A stretch of 64,000 nt of DNA. Source: Talpa occidentalis. Lineage: Eukaryota; Chordata; Mammalia; Eulipotyphla; Talpidae. The notes beneath the pieces were generated by a model, which was given only the letters and a program-made list of their open reading frames with translations, searched no databases and had not been told where the DNA came from. The position numbers were made by a program, and so were the translations under genes. The stretch lies in contig NW_023601322.1 in assembly GCF_014898055.3 (NCBI RefSeq), forward strand, positions 71,886,740-71,950,739. The letters run 5' to 3'. Numbering within the stretch: the first letter of the stretch is position 1; each line of letters begins with the position of its first letter. Positions 46,216 to 58,559 of this stretch are shown here, piece by piece.

Positions 46216-49200
46216 GTCTCACATACACTGAAGTTGAAGAGGTTGCTGAATAAAAGGAAACAAAATAGAGACAGGGATTCAGGGTCTAGGCAGGGGATTT
46301 CTGTCATTTTTCAAAGAGTAACTTTTGCTTTTGCTCTTTTGTAAGCAAACACTGGTTCCTAGTGCTGCAGTCAGTGGCCCAGCAAGAACACCTCACAATT
46401 CTTAAGTGAATTTGAAGGGTTTGGGAATGGCAAGAGCCAGGCTTAGCTCTGAGAGCTAGGCAGGGAAGAGGAAGGAAGCTGGGGCCAAGGGCAGGTGTGG
46501 TCAGGGTGAGCTACGGAAGCCAACCCTGGGAGGTCGCCCTGATGCAGCCTTGCCATGGAAGGCGTGAACCCAAGCCTCACACATCATATGTTATGAGTTG
46601 GCTTTTCTAGGCTACCTTTAGGAAGAACTGTGATGAGAATGCACCACGGGAAAAAGTGCCATGCAGCATTTTAACAAAAACCCATGTGAATCAGAGGTGG
46701 GAAGAGGAATTTCTTTGCCTTCCACCAACTGCAACTGTGGAAGGGCACTCAGAGGGCAAGAGAGGAAGATTCTGGTCCAGCATGACAGATGCCCAGTCAG
46801 AGGGTTCTATGTCCCAGACTTTCGTGAAAATCTCTCAGAGGCAGGGGATTCCCTTCATGACCCTCTCTCAGCAGTATGAGTCTGGGTGTCTGGGAGGGGA
46901 TGGGTGGGAACTAGGGCTGACCCCTGCAGCCCCATTGAGGTTGCCCTCTCCCAAATGCCTAATCCAGCCAGAAGACATACCCACGGTTTAGGTGGAATCT
47001 TGCCACTTGCGCTACACCAGGCCGATGAGTATAGCAGAGCTCTGTGAGTAAGCAACCCTCCTTGGACTTGCACAAGCCACAGTCAAGACATCAAATAACC
47101 CTCTTGCTCTCCGTACAGCAGGCCTGGACTCCATCACAAGGACATGCCCAGTCAGCCAAGATGTAACTTTGGTGCAGACAGCAGGGCAACAGGGCAAGCA
47201 ATAAAAAGGCCTAATCTCTTAAGGCCACATGAATTGTTGGCAAGAACACAAGGAGAGCGCAACATTAGCCAAGGATCATTTTCTCTTTGTTATAGATGCC
47301 TGCTGACTGCTGGGAAAAGCCAAGGGTGGGGAGGGGGGAGCCCTGCTAACACTAGTGGATGCCTCAATGCAATTTGCAGACCTGGTTTTCTCAAAATTTT
47401 AACAGCTAACTGGTTCATCATATTGCAATCATTAGTGACGACAAGTGACTGACATCTTCTGTGACAGGTGTTTCATACTTAAGAGCTTGCTTAATTTCTA
47501 TGATCCTAAAAAATTAGGATCAGTTAGGTTTGGTGCAAGCAACAGAAGTCATTCTAGGTATTCTGAGCAATAGGAGAATTCTGTACAGAAAATCAAATGC
47601 CCACAAGATTGTGGTAAGGGCTGAAGAAGCATACGTAAGGATGGTGATGGTGAGCAAGGACCCTTCACAGAACTGAGACATCAGCAATTTGCTGGCTTCT
47701 CCCTCCCTGAAGCTGATGACCATCTTTCTTGGTCTCTTCTAAACCCACCACTACCAATCTTGCCTCAGTAGAGAGAAGAAGGTTTCCCTTATTTCCACCT
47801 TCCAAACCTTCCATGAGAACAAGCAATGAGTAGAACTGACATCCAGAACTCTAGCTACAATGGCATCTGGCAGCTTTCCAGCCAACTCAAGGAAGGAGGG
47901 TTGACTTGGGAACAAGAGTGTACCCATTGACATTTTTCAACTGTGACCAGAGAGGTTAAGTCACCAGTCCAAGGTCACACAGCTAGTTGGTAGTAGAGAT
48001 ATGCTTGGGCCCAATTTTACATGTTCTGAAGCCCGTTCTTACCTACTGCTTTCTGGGAAATTTAGGATAAAAAGCACTCTAAGTATTCTAAGAGTTCCTA
48101 TTAATTATAATCACATTGATAGTTACTATTAGATCTCAGATTAAATTACCAAGAGATGACTCTGAATTTTGCAGAGATAATGACTCTGGCAATTGTGAGA
48201 AATAAATTGTTTGACTATCAGTGGAGTGAGGATCAAGAAGGAAGTGGTGAGAGAAAATAAATGTGACCAGTATGTACTTTGCTGCACAGCAAACTCCCCA
48301 GACCTCTATTCCAGACTGTCGATATTGAATGCCCTGCCATGGGCAGCTAGGGGAGCTTTAAGGTACCATTGTTGAAGGTGTTCAGGGACGAGAAATACAC
48401 CCAGATAATTCACAAGCACAAATAATTCACAAGCCAGGCATGACATCAAGCATAATACAAGGATTATCTCATTCCATCTGCACAGAGGTGACTATCTCCT
48501 CTGAATTGCATAGATAAGGAGATCAAGTTTTAGAGAGGTTAAATGACTCACCCAAAGTCACACAGCTGGTCTGTGTGTGATATAACCAGACTTGGTGCCC
48601 AAGTCTAAGCCACATCTTGAAATCTTCAGTTCTGTGGCTGTGCCTACGCCTCCCTGGGCAGCAAGGCCTGGCAGCACAGCCAGGGCCGGATTAGAGCAAA
48701 AAAGATGGAACACCAACTGGTGGACACCGTTTGTGGCCCCACAGGTGGGGACTGACTCCAGGACCCCAGTCAGGAGATCTCAGTGGAGATGGCTGCAGCA
48801 GGCCCAGAAACAGCTCAGGGTTCTGGCATCTCTCCACGCCAGGGCTTCCTCCCAGGTCTGCCGTGCATTCTCCCCACTGAAACCCACCCTGTGGCATTTG
48901 GGGCTCATCCTAAAACCACGTTGTTCCAGCTGGATAAACCTTAGTGATTTCCTAGTGCAAGCTTCCCATTGTACAAATGGAGAAACCAAGATTCTGAGAG
49001 CAGAAGCAACCTGCCAGAGATGATTCAGATGTTTCGCATCAAGGGCAAGGGGTTGGGGTGGGAGGGAAGTAGGCAGAACCCTGGTCACTCCTCAACTTGG
49101 CTAACACTTAAAGGAGTGTAGGGTAAATGAAGATGGTCAGACTTTTGCAACTTTGGCCTCAGTGGCTATCACCTGTGGCTTTGAATGCATGAGGCACTTG

Positions 49201-51989
49201 GGAGCTTGGGCACGGGGCATACATGCTTGATTATAGACACCTGGATTATGGTGTGGGCATGTGTAAGTGGGCACACCTGAGCTTGGAGCCCGAGGTTATA
49301 AGGGTGGCATCACACAAAGGACAGCTACGGAACAGCTACGAGAGTCTATGACACAGTCAGAACCACAAGAATGCCAGAGAGAGCCCAAAGAGAAAGAGTA
49401 AAGGTTCACGAGGGGCTGGGAGGTCTGCCAGCCTGGCCCATCTGCCCCCACTGCCTGCCCTGCTGCCTGCCTGCATTACAAGGAGGCATCCTATCTCAAA
49501 TGAAGTGCCAGAAAATCTGTACACCTAGAACACCCTCCCTCGCCACCAAAGCTCCACCCCCCCCCTTACATGAAGGTATCTGAGATAGTGGGAATGTTTT
49601 ATTTCACAGTCTGGGAGGTAGTCATGTAGCTGTAATGATAAGGTGAAAATTCACTGAACCAGTTATTCATGAGTTTTTTGGGTACTTTTTTCTATATCAT
49701 ATCAAACTCCAATACAAAGCTTAATTAGAACTAATATTGACTGGTTAGACTGCCACCAGGACTACAAAAATATTTCATGTTTTAAGTGAAAAGTATCTTC
49801 CTACTAGTATTCAGAGGTTGAAAAAAATACCCAGTGTTGCTGTTGACTCAGGGTGTGAGTAACTGAGATGATGAAAGAACCAATAAGGTCTGGGGGCTCT
49901 TTGGCAAACACTGAGACATTCCTTTTACTTTTTCTTCAGAAAGCAGCCACCACCCAACCCCCACAACAGTGGCAGATACCTGATAGCTGTTCAGAAATGA
50001 CTTACCTATTCCTCGTAGACAGCCACTAGGGTGTACTTCCCAGCTCCGCTTGCTGGCAGGGGCAGTCATCTGGACAGATTCTGGCCAATGATGGTCCATA
50101 GTGGGTAGGAGTGATGTTTACAAATTCTAAGTCTGGCCCATAAACTACTCCATGTACAATTCTTGATTGCCTTCTCCTACCTGCTCACCAAGCAGAGTTT
50201 CTCTGATGTCCTAGGAGAAGTTTCCTGTGTCATAGAGTCCCTGAGTCCCTGTAGCATTGTGTAGGAGAGTCATCTGACCAGAAAACCCGTGACAGGGCAT
50301 GGCACAAGCAAGACATAATCTTTATTGTATAAAGTGTTGAAACACACAGATTATTTGTTATAGCTGTTAATCTACCCTGAATTATACAAAATTATATGTT
50401 GAAATTAGGTAAATCCTATTCTCCAAATCAGTGCTACTTCTTAACCTAGAGCCATGCCCAAAGAAAGGCTCCTTAAATATATGAGACACACAAGTGGCCT
50501 CTTGCCTGTTACCTATTGACTTTTAATTGAGAAACACTTATAACAGGTATCATTCATCAGCTTTCCAGGTAAATTGGAGCTAAGGACCAGGGAGAAAACA
50601 CTCATTGTTATAAGATGTGAGAGTCAGCTTTTTGGGGGTGTGTGTGTAATTGTTCTGACACCTCCTCTGCTGACAAGGAGCTCAGAACAGCAGAATTCAG
50701 GGTCCATTCAACACAGGGGTTACCAGCTCTGTACCACCAGAGGGCAATGCTATATAACAGCTGGTGCTCAGGAGGATGAGTCTGCATGACCAGAGGGAAA
50801 AAGGGAGTGAGCATTGGTGGAAAGGGTCAGGAGGCAGACACTGGGGCTGTGGAAAGCCCCTGGGTGATGGGTGGGGAGCAGAAAATAAAGCTTCTTTGAG
50901 ATGCACGTCCCCACCTCCATCTCCCTTACCATTGTTCCTAGGGCTAACTCTAATTTTCTGCATGTATGAAAACTCTCCAGCTGAAATATGAGGCAAGGGG
51001 AAAGCATGCTAAAGCCAGCTTCCATCCAAAGATGCAAGTGTGTAGAGCTGTTAAAGGAGGAAGACAATGAGAGAAAACATAAATAAAAACAGTGACAGGT
51101 GAGGGGACAGAGTCCCATTTTCTTGTTGGACCTAGGACTGTGAGAATCTATAAGAAAACAGCAATTTCTCTAAAACGCCCTGGGATTTCCTATGAAAATC
51201 TAGGGTTGTGAGTTCTGCTTCTGAGAATAGGCCACGCTACTTGCTGAAAATAACTAGAAAAGGATAGAAGTATATAATATACTTCCAAAGAGTAGAGGGT
51301 AGGAGGGGCAAAACCAGTTTGACAGAGGGGTAGCCTGGCAAAACTCTCTTGGCTGGGAGATGAAGATAACATCATCAGTGATAAGACTGGTGGTAGTGTG
51401 CGCCCTTGGTGTGATGTGACCAGACTGGCATTTCACCTCTTCTCTTCCAACACAGACAGACCCTAATTGAGGGGCAGTCTACAAAACACTTGCACTCCTC
51501 AAACTCTCAAGGTTGTCAGTAACAAGGAAAGTGTGAGACTGTCACAGACCAGATGAGGATGAGCCACGTTGACTAAATATTAAGTGGTGTTCTAGAACAG
51601 AGAAAGAACATTCCAGAAAAGGAATGAAATCCAAAGAGCATGGAGTTTAGTTTTAGTTATGTGCCAACATGGGTTCCTTAGTTGCTACAAATGTATGGTA
51701 GAAGTGGCTATTAATAATAGGGGGAACTTGTAAAAAATTTAGATTTAGATTTTAATAAAACAAAAATGCATGTTATGATTAGGTTTTTCACTAAGAGAAT
51801 AACCACAAAGTGCTATTATAATCTGTAATCTGTAAAATATATGTATATATATCAACTAATAGAGAAGAAATAGAATAATAAATACATGAATTCAAAAAAT
51901 TTTAAAAGGTAATAAAAGTGGTAGAACAAATAAAAAACAAATAGTAAGTTGTGATGCTTAATGTCAAATATTAGTTACAACATTAAATA
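46216..51989. other. Intergenic DNA with MIRs, no gene recognised
   Basis: Unique sequence with antisense MIRs at about 47935-48055 (AGGTCACACAGCTAGTTGGT), 48415-48605 (AAGTCACACAGCTGGTCTGT) and weakly 48935-49030. The right end grows AT-rich and looks like old L1 debris. Short frames have no domains. Confidence 0.4.
50734..50745 (+). promoter_or_regulatory. CTCF core motif
   Basis: CCACCAGAGGGC fits the CTCF core CCASYAGRKGGC at all 12 positions (context GTACCACCAGAGGGCAATGC). No repeat covers it. It could insulate TIFAB from the MACROH2A1 side, which is inference only. Confidence 0.5.
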
Positions 51990-54270
51990 TAAATGAAGAA
52001 AATGCTCCAATTGAAAGTCTAAGAGTGGATTTATATACAACAACCAAATACTACTTTAAGTACATACTTGATGAGGCTGTATTATAAAAATTATTAAAAA
52101 GTTATTCATGGAAAAAGACATTCAAATTAACATTAACTGAAAAATTGGTGCAGCTAAAAGGATTTCAAAGCAAATTATTAGTAAAGATAAAAAGATAATG
52201 TATGTTAAAAGGGTCAACCTATTTTTTGTCTCATTGATCTATCCATTGTTGATAGTGGTGTGTTGAAGTCTCCCACTACGTATGTGTTTTCTCTGATGTC
52301 TGTTTTCAAAGATGATAATAGTTGTCTGATATATTTTGGTGCTCCTTCATTTGGTGAATATATGTTAATGAGTGTTATTTCTTCTTGAAGTATTGTCCCC
52401 TTGATCATAATGTAGTGACCATTGGGGGTCTCTTTTTACCCTTTTGAGTTCGAAATCTGTTTTATCTGATGTAAGTATAGCTGTTCCTGCTTTCTTTTTT
52501 GGTCCATTTGCTTGTAGGATTGTTTTCCATCCTTTAACTCTGAGTCTATTTTTATCTTTTGTAGCTAAATGTGTTTCCTGGAGACAGCAAAAGATTGGGT
52601 TTTGTTTCTTGATCCAGCCTGCGACTCTGTGTCTTTTTATTGAAGAGTTTAGTCCATTTACATTTAGAGTTAATATTGATATGTTAGCATCTGTATTTTC
52701 CATTGTGTTTGTCTTTCCTTTGATTTTATTTATTTATTCTTTTAATAACTTTTTTTTGGCCTTCTTTCATTGTTATCAAATTAAAGAGCTTCTGCACAGC
52801 AAAAGAGACAATAACAAAAACAAAGAAAAACCCCACCGACTGGGAGAACATTTTTGCACACAACACTAATGATAAATAACTGATCACAAAAATCTACAAA
52901 GAGCTAATGAGACTCAACAAAAACAAAGAAAATAATCCAGTCAAAAAATGGGCAGAAGAGCTAAAAAGAAATTTCATTGAAGAGGAAATGCAAATGGCCA
53001 ACAGGCATATGAAAAAATGTTCAACATCACTTGTAATCAGGGAAATGCAAATCAAAACTACCATGAGATACCATCTTACACCAGTGAGAATGGCACATAT
53101 TAAAAAAACTAGCAACAACAAATGTTGGTGAGGTTGTGGAGAAAAAGGAACTCTCTTGCACTGTTGGTGGGAGTGCAAACTGGTCCAACCACTATGGAGA
53201 GCTGTATGGAGATTTCTTGACCTATTAATCATAGAGCTTCCATATGATCCAGCAATTCCACTCCTAGGTATTTACCCAGAGGACACAGAAACATCCATTC
53301 CAAAGAGCACCTGCATGCCTATGTTTATAGCAGCACTATTTACAATAGCTAAGATTTGGAAACAACCCAAATGCCCAAAAATAGATGACTGGATCAAGAT
53401 GTGGTACATATATACCATGGAATATTACTCAGCATTCAAAAAAGATAAACACATGCAATTTGCAGCAACATGGATGGCGCTGGAAGGGATCATGCTCAGC
53501 AAAATAAGCCAGAAAGAAAAAGAAAAATACCAGATGGTCTCACTCATAGCAGGAATCTAGAAAACTTAAATAAGGGACCAGGAAAAAGAATAACTATAAG
53601 AAAGAAAATATCAAAATCAACAAATAACTATGAACAAGAGACACTCTATGGGGGGGTGGGGGGCGGGGAAAGGAGGGCTTGGGGTAAAAATAAGGGGGGT
53701 GTAATTGTATGGGGAATATAAAAATGAAATTTAAATTAAAAATAAAAGGGTCAACCTACCAGAAATATATAACAGTTCCAAATTTGAATGCATTTCATAA
53801 CACAGATTTTAAATATAAAAAGCAAAACTTGACAGAACTAAAAGGGAAAAAGCAAATCTCCAATTATAGTGGCAGATTTTAATACACTTCTTTTAGTGAT
53901 GTTAGAACAAGCAGAAAAAAATCAGTAAGGATTTAAAATGCTTGAAGAATATAATTTAAGAAGTTGACCTAATTAACATATATAGAATACCATGTCCCAA
54001 CAGTAAGAGAAAGCTTTTTAAGTGCACGAACATTTGCCAAGTTTGAGTATATGTGGAGCCAAAAAGCAAGTTTCAACAAGTTTTAAAGAACTGAAATTGG
54101 ATGGTATTCTCTAACCACAGCAGGATTAAGTGATAATAAAATAAGTGAAAATATTCAAATGTTCAGAAACTAAGCACTAGACATCTCAAGAAACCATGGG
54201 TCAAAGAAGAAATCATAAAGGAGAGAAGAAACTCACCAAATAATAGTGGAAATGCAAAATATGAAGACAT
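51990..54270 (+). repeat. Old L1 ORF2 fragment split by a younger L1
   Basis: Old ORF2 text in + orientation continues on both sides of the young insertion: AAAGGGTCAACCTACCAG, then AACTTGACAGAACTAAAAGG, CTCCAATTATAGTGGCAGAT and CCATGGGTCAAAGAAGAAAT. Host element at 51990-52206 and 53759-54270. Confidence 0.65.
52222..53743 (+). mobile_element. Young L1, 5'-inverted (twin-primed), 15-bp TSD
   Basis: Bases 52222 to about 52772 carry antisense L1: the end of the inter-ORF region and the ORF2 endonuclease start (ISILTLNVNGLNSSIKRHRV, then CCLQETHLATKD and VVGDFNTPLSTMDRS). From about 52773 to 53743 the sense ORF2 C-terminus follows ([50 protein letters not shown]) and the 3'UTR. Perfect TSD AAAAGGGTCAACCTA at 52207-52221 and 53744-53758; the site TT/AAAA is the L1 endonuclease consensus. 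ORF2 has an in-frame TGA near 53131. Confidence 0.95.
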
Positions 54271-54277
54271 GTACTAA

Positions 54278-54540
54278 GGACTGGATTTCTGTATCTCCCC
54301 AAAATTCCTGTGTTGAGACCCTAGTCCCTAATGTGATGGTGTTTGGAGGTGGGGCTCTTGGTTTAGGTTTGGATTAGATTTAAATTAGTTCACAGGGTAT
54401 AGAGAAAGAATGGGCTGTCTGCAGATGGGAAAGGGGTTTTGCCAGGCCCTCTACCCACTGGCACCTTGATCTCGGAATTCCCACCTTTCAAATAGAAGTG
54501 CTGGCAACAAATTCTCTCAATTTTTTCTTCTTTAAAGAGG
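54278..54540 (+). mobile_element. MLT1-type LTR fragment
   Basis: GTATCTCCCCAAAATTCCTG, then TGATGGTGTTTGGAGGTGGG GCTCTTGG and CACCTTGATCTCGGAATTCC, match the MLT1 order. The next L1 is inserted near its 3' end. Confidence 0.65.
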
Positions 54541-54561
54541 TATCAAAACTTCTTTCTTTCA

Positions 54562-54842
54562 GAAAAAGAAAAATACCGGATGGTCTCCCTCATAGCAGGA
54601 ATCTAGAAAACTTAAATAAGGGACCAGGAAGAAGAATAACTATAAGAAAGAAAATATCAAAATCAACAAACAACTATGAACCAGAGACACTCTGGGGCAG
54701 GGGGCAGGGAAAGGGGGGATTGGGGTCAAAATAAGGGGGTTGTAATTGTATGGGGAATATAAAAATAAAATTAAAAAAAAGACTGAATACAAAAAAAAAA
54801 GTTGATGAGATTACTAAAAACAAAATAAAATAATGCAAAAAA
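54562..54842 (+). mobile_element. 5'-truncated young L1 with apparent 3' transduction, 17-bp TSD
   Basis: Starts within the last ORF2 codons ([14 protein letters not shown]) and runs through the 3'UTR to AATAAAATTAAAAAAAA near 54780. A further 60 or so bases follow, with a second A10 run and a third A-run. Perfect target repeats AAAACTTCTTTCTTTCA lie at 54545-54561 and 54843-54859, so the extra bases were inserted with the L1. Confidence 0.9.
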
Positions 54843-54899
54843 AAAACTTCTTTCTTTCATCTTCATTAACAAGAAAGTCTATCATGGGAAAAATTCAAA

Positions 54900-55680
54900 T
54901 ACTACAAAACAAAGAGGAAAGTATCATTAACTCCTACCTATTCCACATGCTCATGGCCTAGACACAATTATTAAATTCTGCCTTTCTTATCTCTTCTGTA
55001 TTCCCAACTGCTTTGCAACTTGATGACGTTCTTGATTTTTAAGTTCTTTTAAATTACTCTATATGGAAATATGCACACTTTAGTTGTGTGGTTTTGACAA
55101 ATTGATATACCACTTAACTGCCTCCTTTATCATAATATAGAATATTTTCATCACCATAGGAAGTTCCCTTGAGTCCTTCCCTATTAATCTCCATCCCTAG
55201 AGACAACTGTTGTTTTGATGTATTTTACCTCAGACTGGTTTTGCCTGTTTTAGAACTTCATAGAAAGGGAATTATACAATACATGTCTGCTGTATTCAGT
55301 AGTTTCCCCAACATGCTGTTAGGAAGATCAATTTATGTCACTGTTTATATCAATAGTTCATTTCTTTTCATTGCCAGATAGCATGACATTGTATAAATAA
55401 GTCACAGGTTAACCATTTTCCTATTGTTGATTAATTTGGGTTTTCCTCTCCAGCATTTTGGTGATTGTGAATAAAATTGTGAGGAGTGTCACTGTGCAAG
55501 TTAGTTTGTGGACATATATTTTATATCTCTTGGATAAATACCTGGAATTGGAATTGCTGGGTCAAAGTGTAAGAGCATATTAACTCACTAAGAAATTGCC
55601 AGAGGATTTTTCCAAAATAGTAGTACCTTTTTATGTTCCTACCAGAAATATTAGAATTTAGGTTGCTTTAAGCCCTTGCC
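54900..55680 (-). repeat. Old L1 fragment, antisense
   Basis: Antisense old L1 text: GGAATTGGAATTGCTGGGTC AAAG, TTCCTACCAGAAATATTAGA, and 3'UTR-like sequence to the left. Heavily diverged. Confidence 0.6.
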
Positions 55681-56359
55681 ACTTTCCTTTTGCCTTTTTA
55701 TATAGCACAATTTTTCATGAGATTTTTGGCCATTAAATATCTTCTTTTGTGAAATATCTGCCAAATATTTTAAGGAGATTATTTTTAAGTTGAAATATGC
55801 TAAGTACTTGAAATTGTTGGGAAGATAAGAAAAACAATTTCTTAGAAAAATGTCAAGGACACATCTTGTAATATCTGTGATAATTTGTTTCAACAGTAAT
55901 AGAAACTAATGTATAATAGCATGCACAGAAGATTTTTGCCAAAACTAATCTTTACTATGATGGTTTTAAAAAAATTCTGATTTTCCAACTCCCGCACTTC
56001 CTTTATATTTATAGTTGCCATTCAACATTCTAAGGCCAGAGAATGTTTTCTCCTATCTTCATACATGTAGACATACCATATATATTTATATTTATAAAGT
56101 TTAGACTCAAGAAATCCTCAAATTGTCCCAGCTTTGGATTGGCAACTCTGTTCTTGTGACATGAGTCCATTTTGTCTGTGTCTGTGTGTGCACTTCCCTA
56201 CTTTCAGGCATAGCAAGATTTTCCAGGCTCATCTAGAATACTTTCGGCCCCAACCCAAGAATCAGCACCATTCCCTTAGCCTCCAGTCCCCCAGCCCATT
56301 CTCAGAGGAAAGGGAATATGAGGACAAATAGCTGTTAGCTCTGGATAAAAATTTCACCA
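55681..56359. other. AT-rich intergenic DNA
   Basis: No gene or firm repeat call; AT-rich, probably old repeat debris. Confidence 0.3.
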
Positions 56360-56486
56360 GAAACTGCGTTGTACCAGAACCTTGATCTTGGACTTTGCAG
56401 ATAACAGAACTGTGAGGAAATTCTATTTTTTTAAGCCACCAATCCATGGAATTTTGTTATGGCAACTTGAGCAGACTGAGACAATA
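56360..56486 (+). mobile_element. MLT1-type LTR 3' fragment
   Basis: AACCTTGATCTTGGACTTTG, ACAGAACTGTGAGGAAATTC, TTTAAGCCACCAATCCATGG and TTGTTATGGCAACTTGAGCA are the MLT1 3' end. Confidence 0.7.
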
Positions 56487-57988
56487 GCTTTTATGTGTAC
56501 TTTTTTTACCAATATTTTCTCCCAGTTGATCATGTTTTTTCACTTTTTTTTCATGTAAAAGTTTTGTTTCTTTTTAAAATTGTCAAGGGAAGAGTGTTAC
56601 AATCATCTTTTTAGATAATTACAGATATTATTCTCTGACTATATACCAGAATTAAGTTTCTTAAAGGTTAATAGCTTTTCAGGCTATTAAAACATATTAC
56701 TGAACTTTTCATCTTTTCACCCCCTGACTTTAAATCTATTGGTTTATCTTGTTATTTGAAAGGCTTTTTAAAAAACTATGCATGACTGTAGTATCATATA
56801 TTAGTCATTTGTAAAATATTGGTCACTAAACTATCTTTTTATCACTAAAGGTATGTAAGATCTTTTCAAATGTTGACAGACTTTATTATGCAACATCAGA
56901 AACAATGTTAAGCACTGGGGAACTGTCAAGCTCATGGCAACAGAGACAAGCTTTCATAATTTTTTGTATCTACTTCATTAAGGACCCTTTTAATTCTTAA
57001 GTGACACTATCTGTGCTAGAGGCTGGAGGTGAAGAATTTTATGACAGCTAGCAGTTTGTAGCTGCTGCCTTGGCTCATGTGAGGCACCAAGCTTTTCCCA
57101 ACAGACCCAATGTCAGTAGTGAAAAAACCAAAAAAGATCTTTCTATCCTATGAGAGTAGTTTTGGTCCACAGTCCCCATAAAAGGGTCCCAGGGCCCCAG
57201 GAGGGTCTGTGGATCACACTGTGATTAATACTGCTCTAACATGTTGCTTACATCTTCAAAATGTATTTTATTTTAAAGATTTTAATTTCGCAATCCAATT
57301 CTAACCTCAAGGGAAAACATTGTTAAATCTAGAGAAGCTTCTAGGCCTGGAAAAAGGTAACAGCTCCTCCTCCTTCCTATATACACCCTAGGAAGGTTTT
57401 ACTTGGCCCCTTTGTTATTCCTCATTAAGGGTAAATATCCACCTGTAGCCGAGAAAGGCATTAACTGCTTAACTAACAAAGACAGGAGGGGTGCTGGGTG
57501 TTGCAAACAAGGGCAAGTGTCAGATGTTGCCGCCAAACGCAGATCAAAAGAGAGAACTTATCTCTGAAGTAATCAAGTAAGGAAGAAAGGCCTGACCCAA
57601 CCCAGAACAGATGGAAGTGTGTCTGTGCCATGACCTAAAGCACCTCTGCCTGTGGGGCAGATCATGTAAGGAGAAGGTTTTCCAGTGGTTTCTTTCCTGG
57701 GATCCCTCACCCCCACTGTGGTGAGTGCTCACATCCTGTTGGCTGGATGAATGTCAACTAAAAGTTTAGGAATTTACTGGAGACTCACTCCCTGTCTTCC
57801 CACAAGCAAGGCCAAGATAAAGGGAGGAAAATGATAACACCCCCATTTTGGACACTCAGCTCATCAAAAACCTTGAAGAACATCCGAGGGGAAAGCAAAC
57901 AAGTGTTGGGGATATGAAGGAATCCCCTGAGGGTCATACATGTGAATGTTTTTAAACCATGGATCACTAACTCAGTACTTACACTTCT
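56487..57988. other. AT-rich intergenic DNA
   Basis: No gene recognised. Text near 57165-57240 (CCACAGTCCCCATAAAAGGG, GGGTCTGTGGATCACACTGT) resembles the end of a hAT element but is too decayed to name. Confidence 0.35.
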
Positions 57989-58003
57989 AAAAACTTATCC
58001 TCA

Positions 58004-58277
58004 GGGCCTCCCTGGTGGTGCAAGGGGTTAAGTCGCAGCACTATGAGGCTATCTGCATCCTCTGCAGCACAAGTTCAGTCCCCGTCCAGGGAGGTGACCC
58101 ACAATGGCGCAGGAGACTTCTGTTTCGCCCGCTGCTCCCCTCAGCAGTGTATTTCAGTAGATCTGCCTGTTCTGTTCACCACTCTGTCTCTGGTGAATCC
58201 TCACACACCCCACTCCCCTGGCCCACACCTCTGACCCTGTACTCCAGTTCTCACATGCAAAAATAAATCTTAAAAAA
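58004..58277 (+). mobile_element. tRNA-derived SINE, sense, older subfamily
   Basis: Head GGGCCTCCCTGGTGGTGCAA, degenerate B box AGTTCAGTCCCC, tail AAAAATAAATCTTAAAAAAA. The target repeat AAAAACTTATCCTC at 57989-58002 recurs at 58413-58426 beyond the second SINE. Confidence 0.9.
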
Positions 58278-58288
58278 AAAAAGTTATC

Positions 58289-58412
58289 AGGCCTCCCCTG
58301 GTGGTGCAGCAGTTGAGTGCTGGGATGCGAGGCTGCCCGCAGCCTCTGCAGCGCCGGTTCATTCCTGGCCGCCGGCGAGGGTCCCACAAAAAAAAATAAA
58401 ATAAGATAAAAT
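58289..58412 (+). mobile_element. tRNA-derived SINE, 3'-truncated head-only copy, nested
   Basis: Carries only the tRNA-like head to GCGAGGGTCCCAC and then goes directly into an A-rich tail, so the whole SINE 3' half is missing. It lies in the 3' target repeat of the preceding SINE: AAAAAGTTATC at 58278-58288 and at 58413-58423. Confidence 0.85.
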
Positions 58413-58559
58413 AAAAAGTTATCCTCTGTAGCCAGGTGTGCACAGAGATGTGTCTAAGGGGGTCACCTAGATCTTAGAGTGGAAACAGGCTGAAAGGAAA
58501 ACAAGGAACTGGTTAAATAAGTAAATAAATGATAGCACTGCTCGGAATTTGGATCAGGG

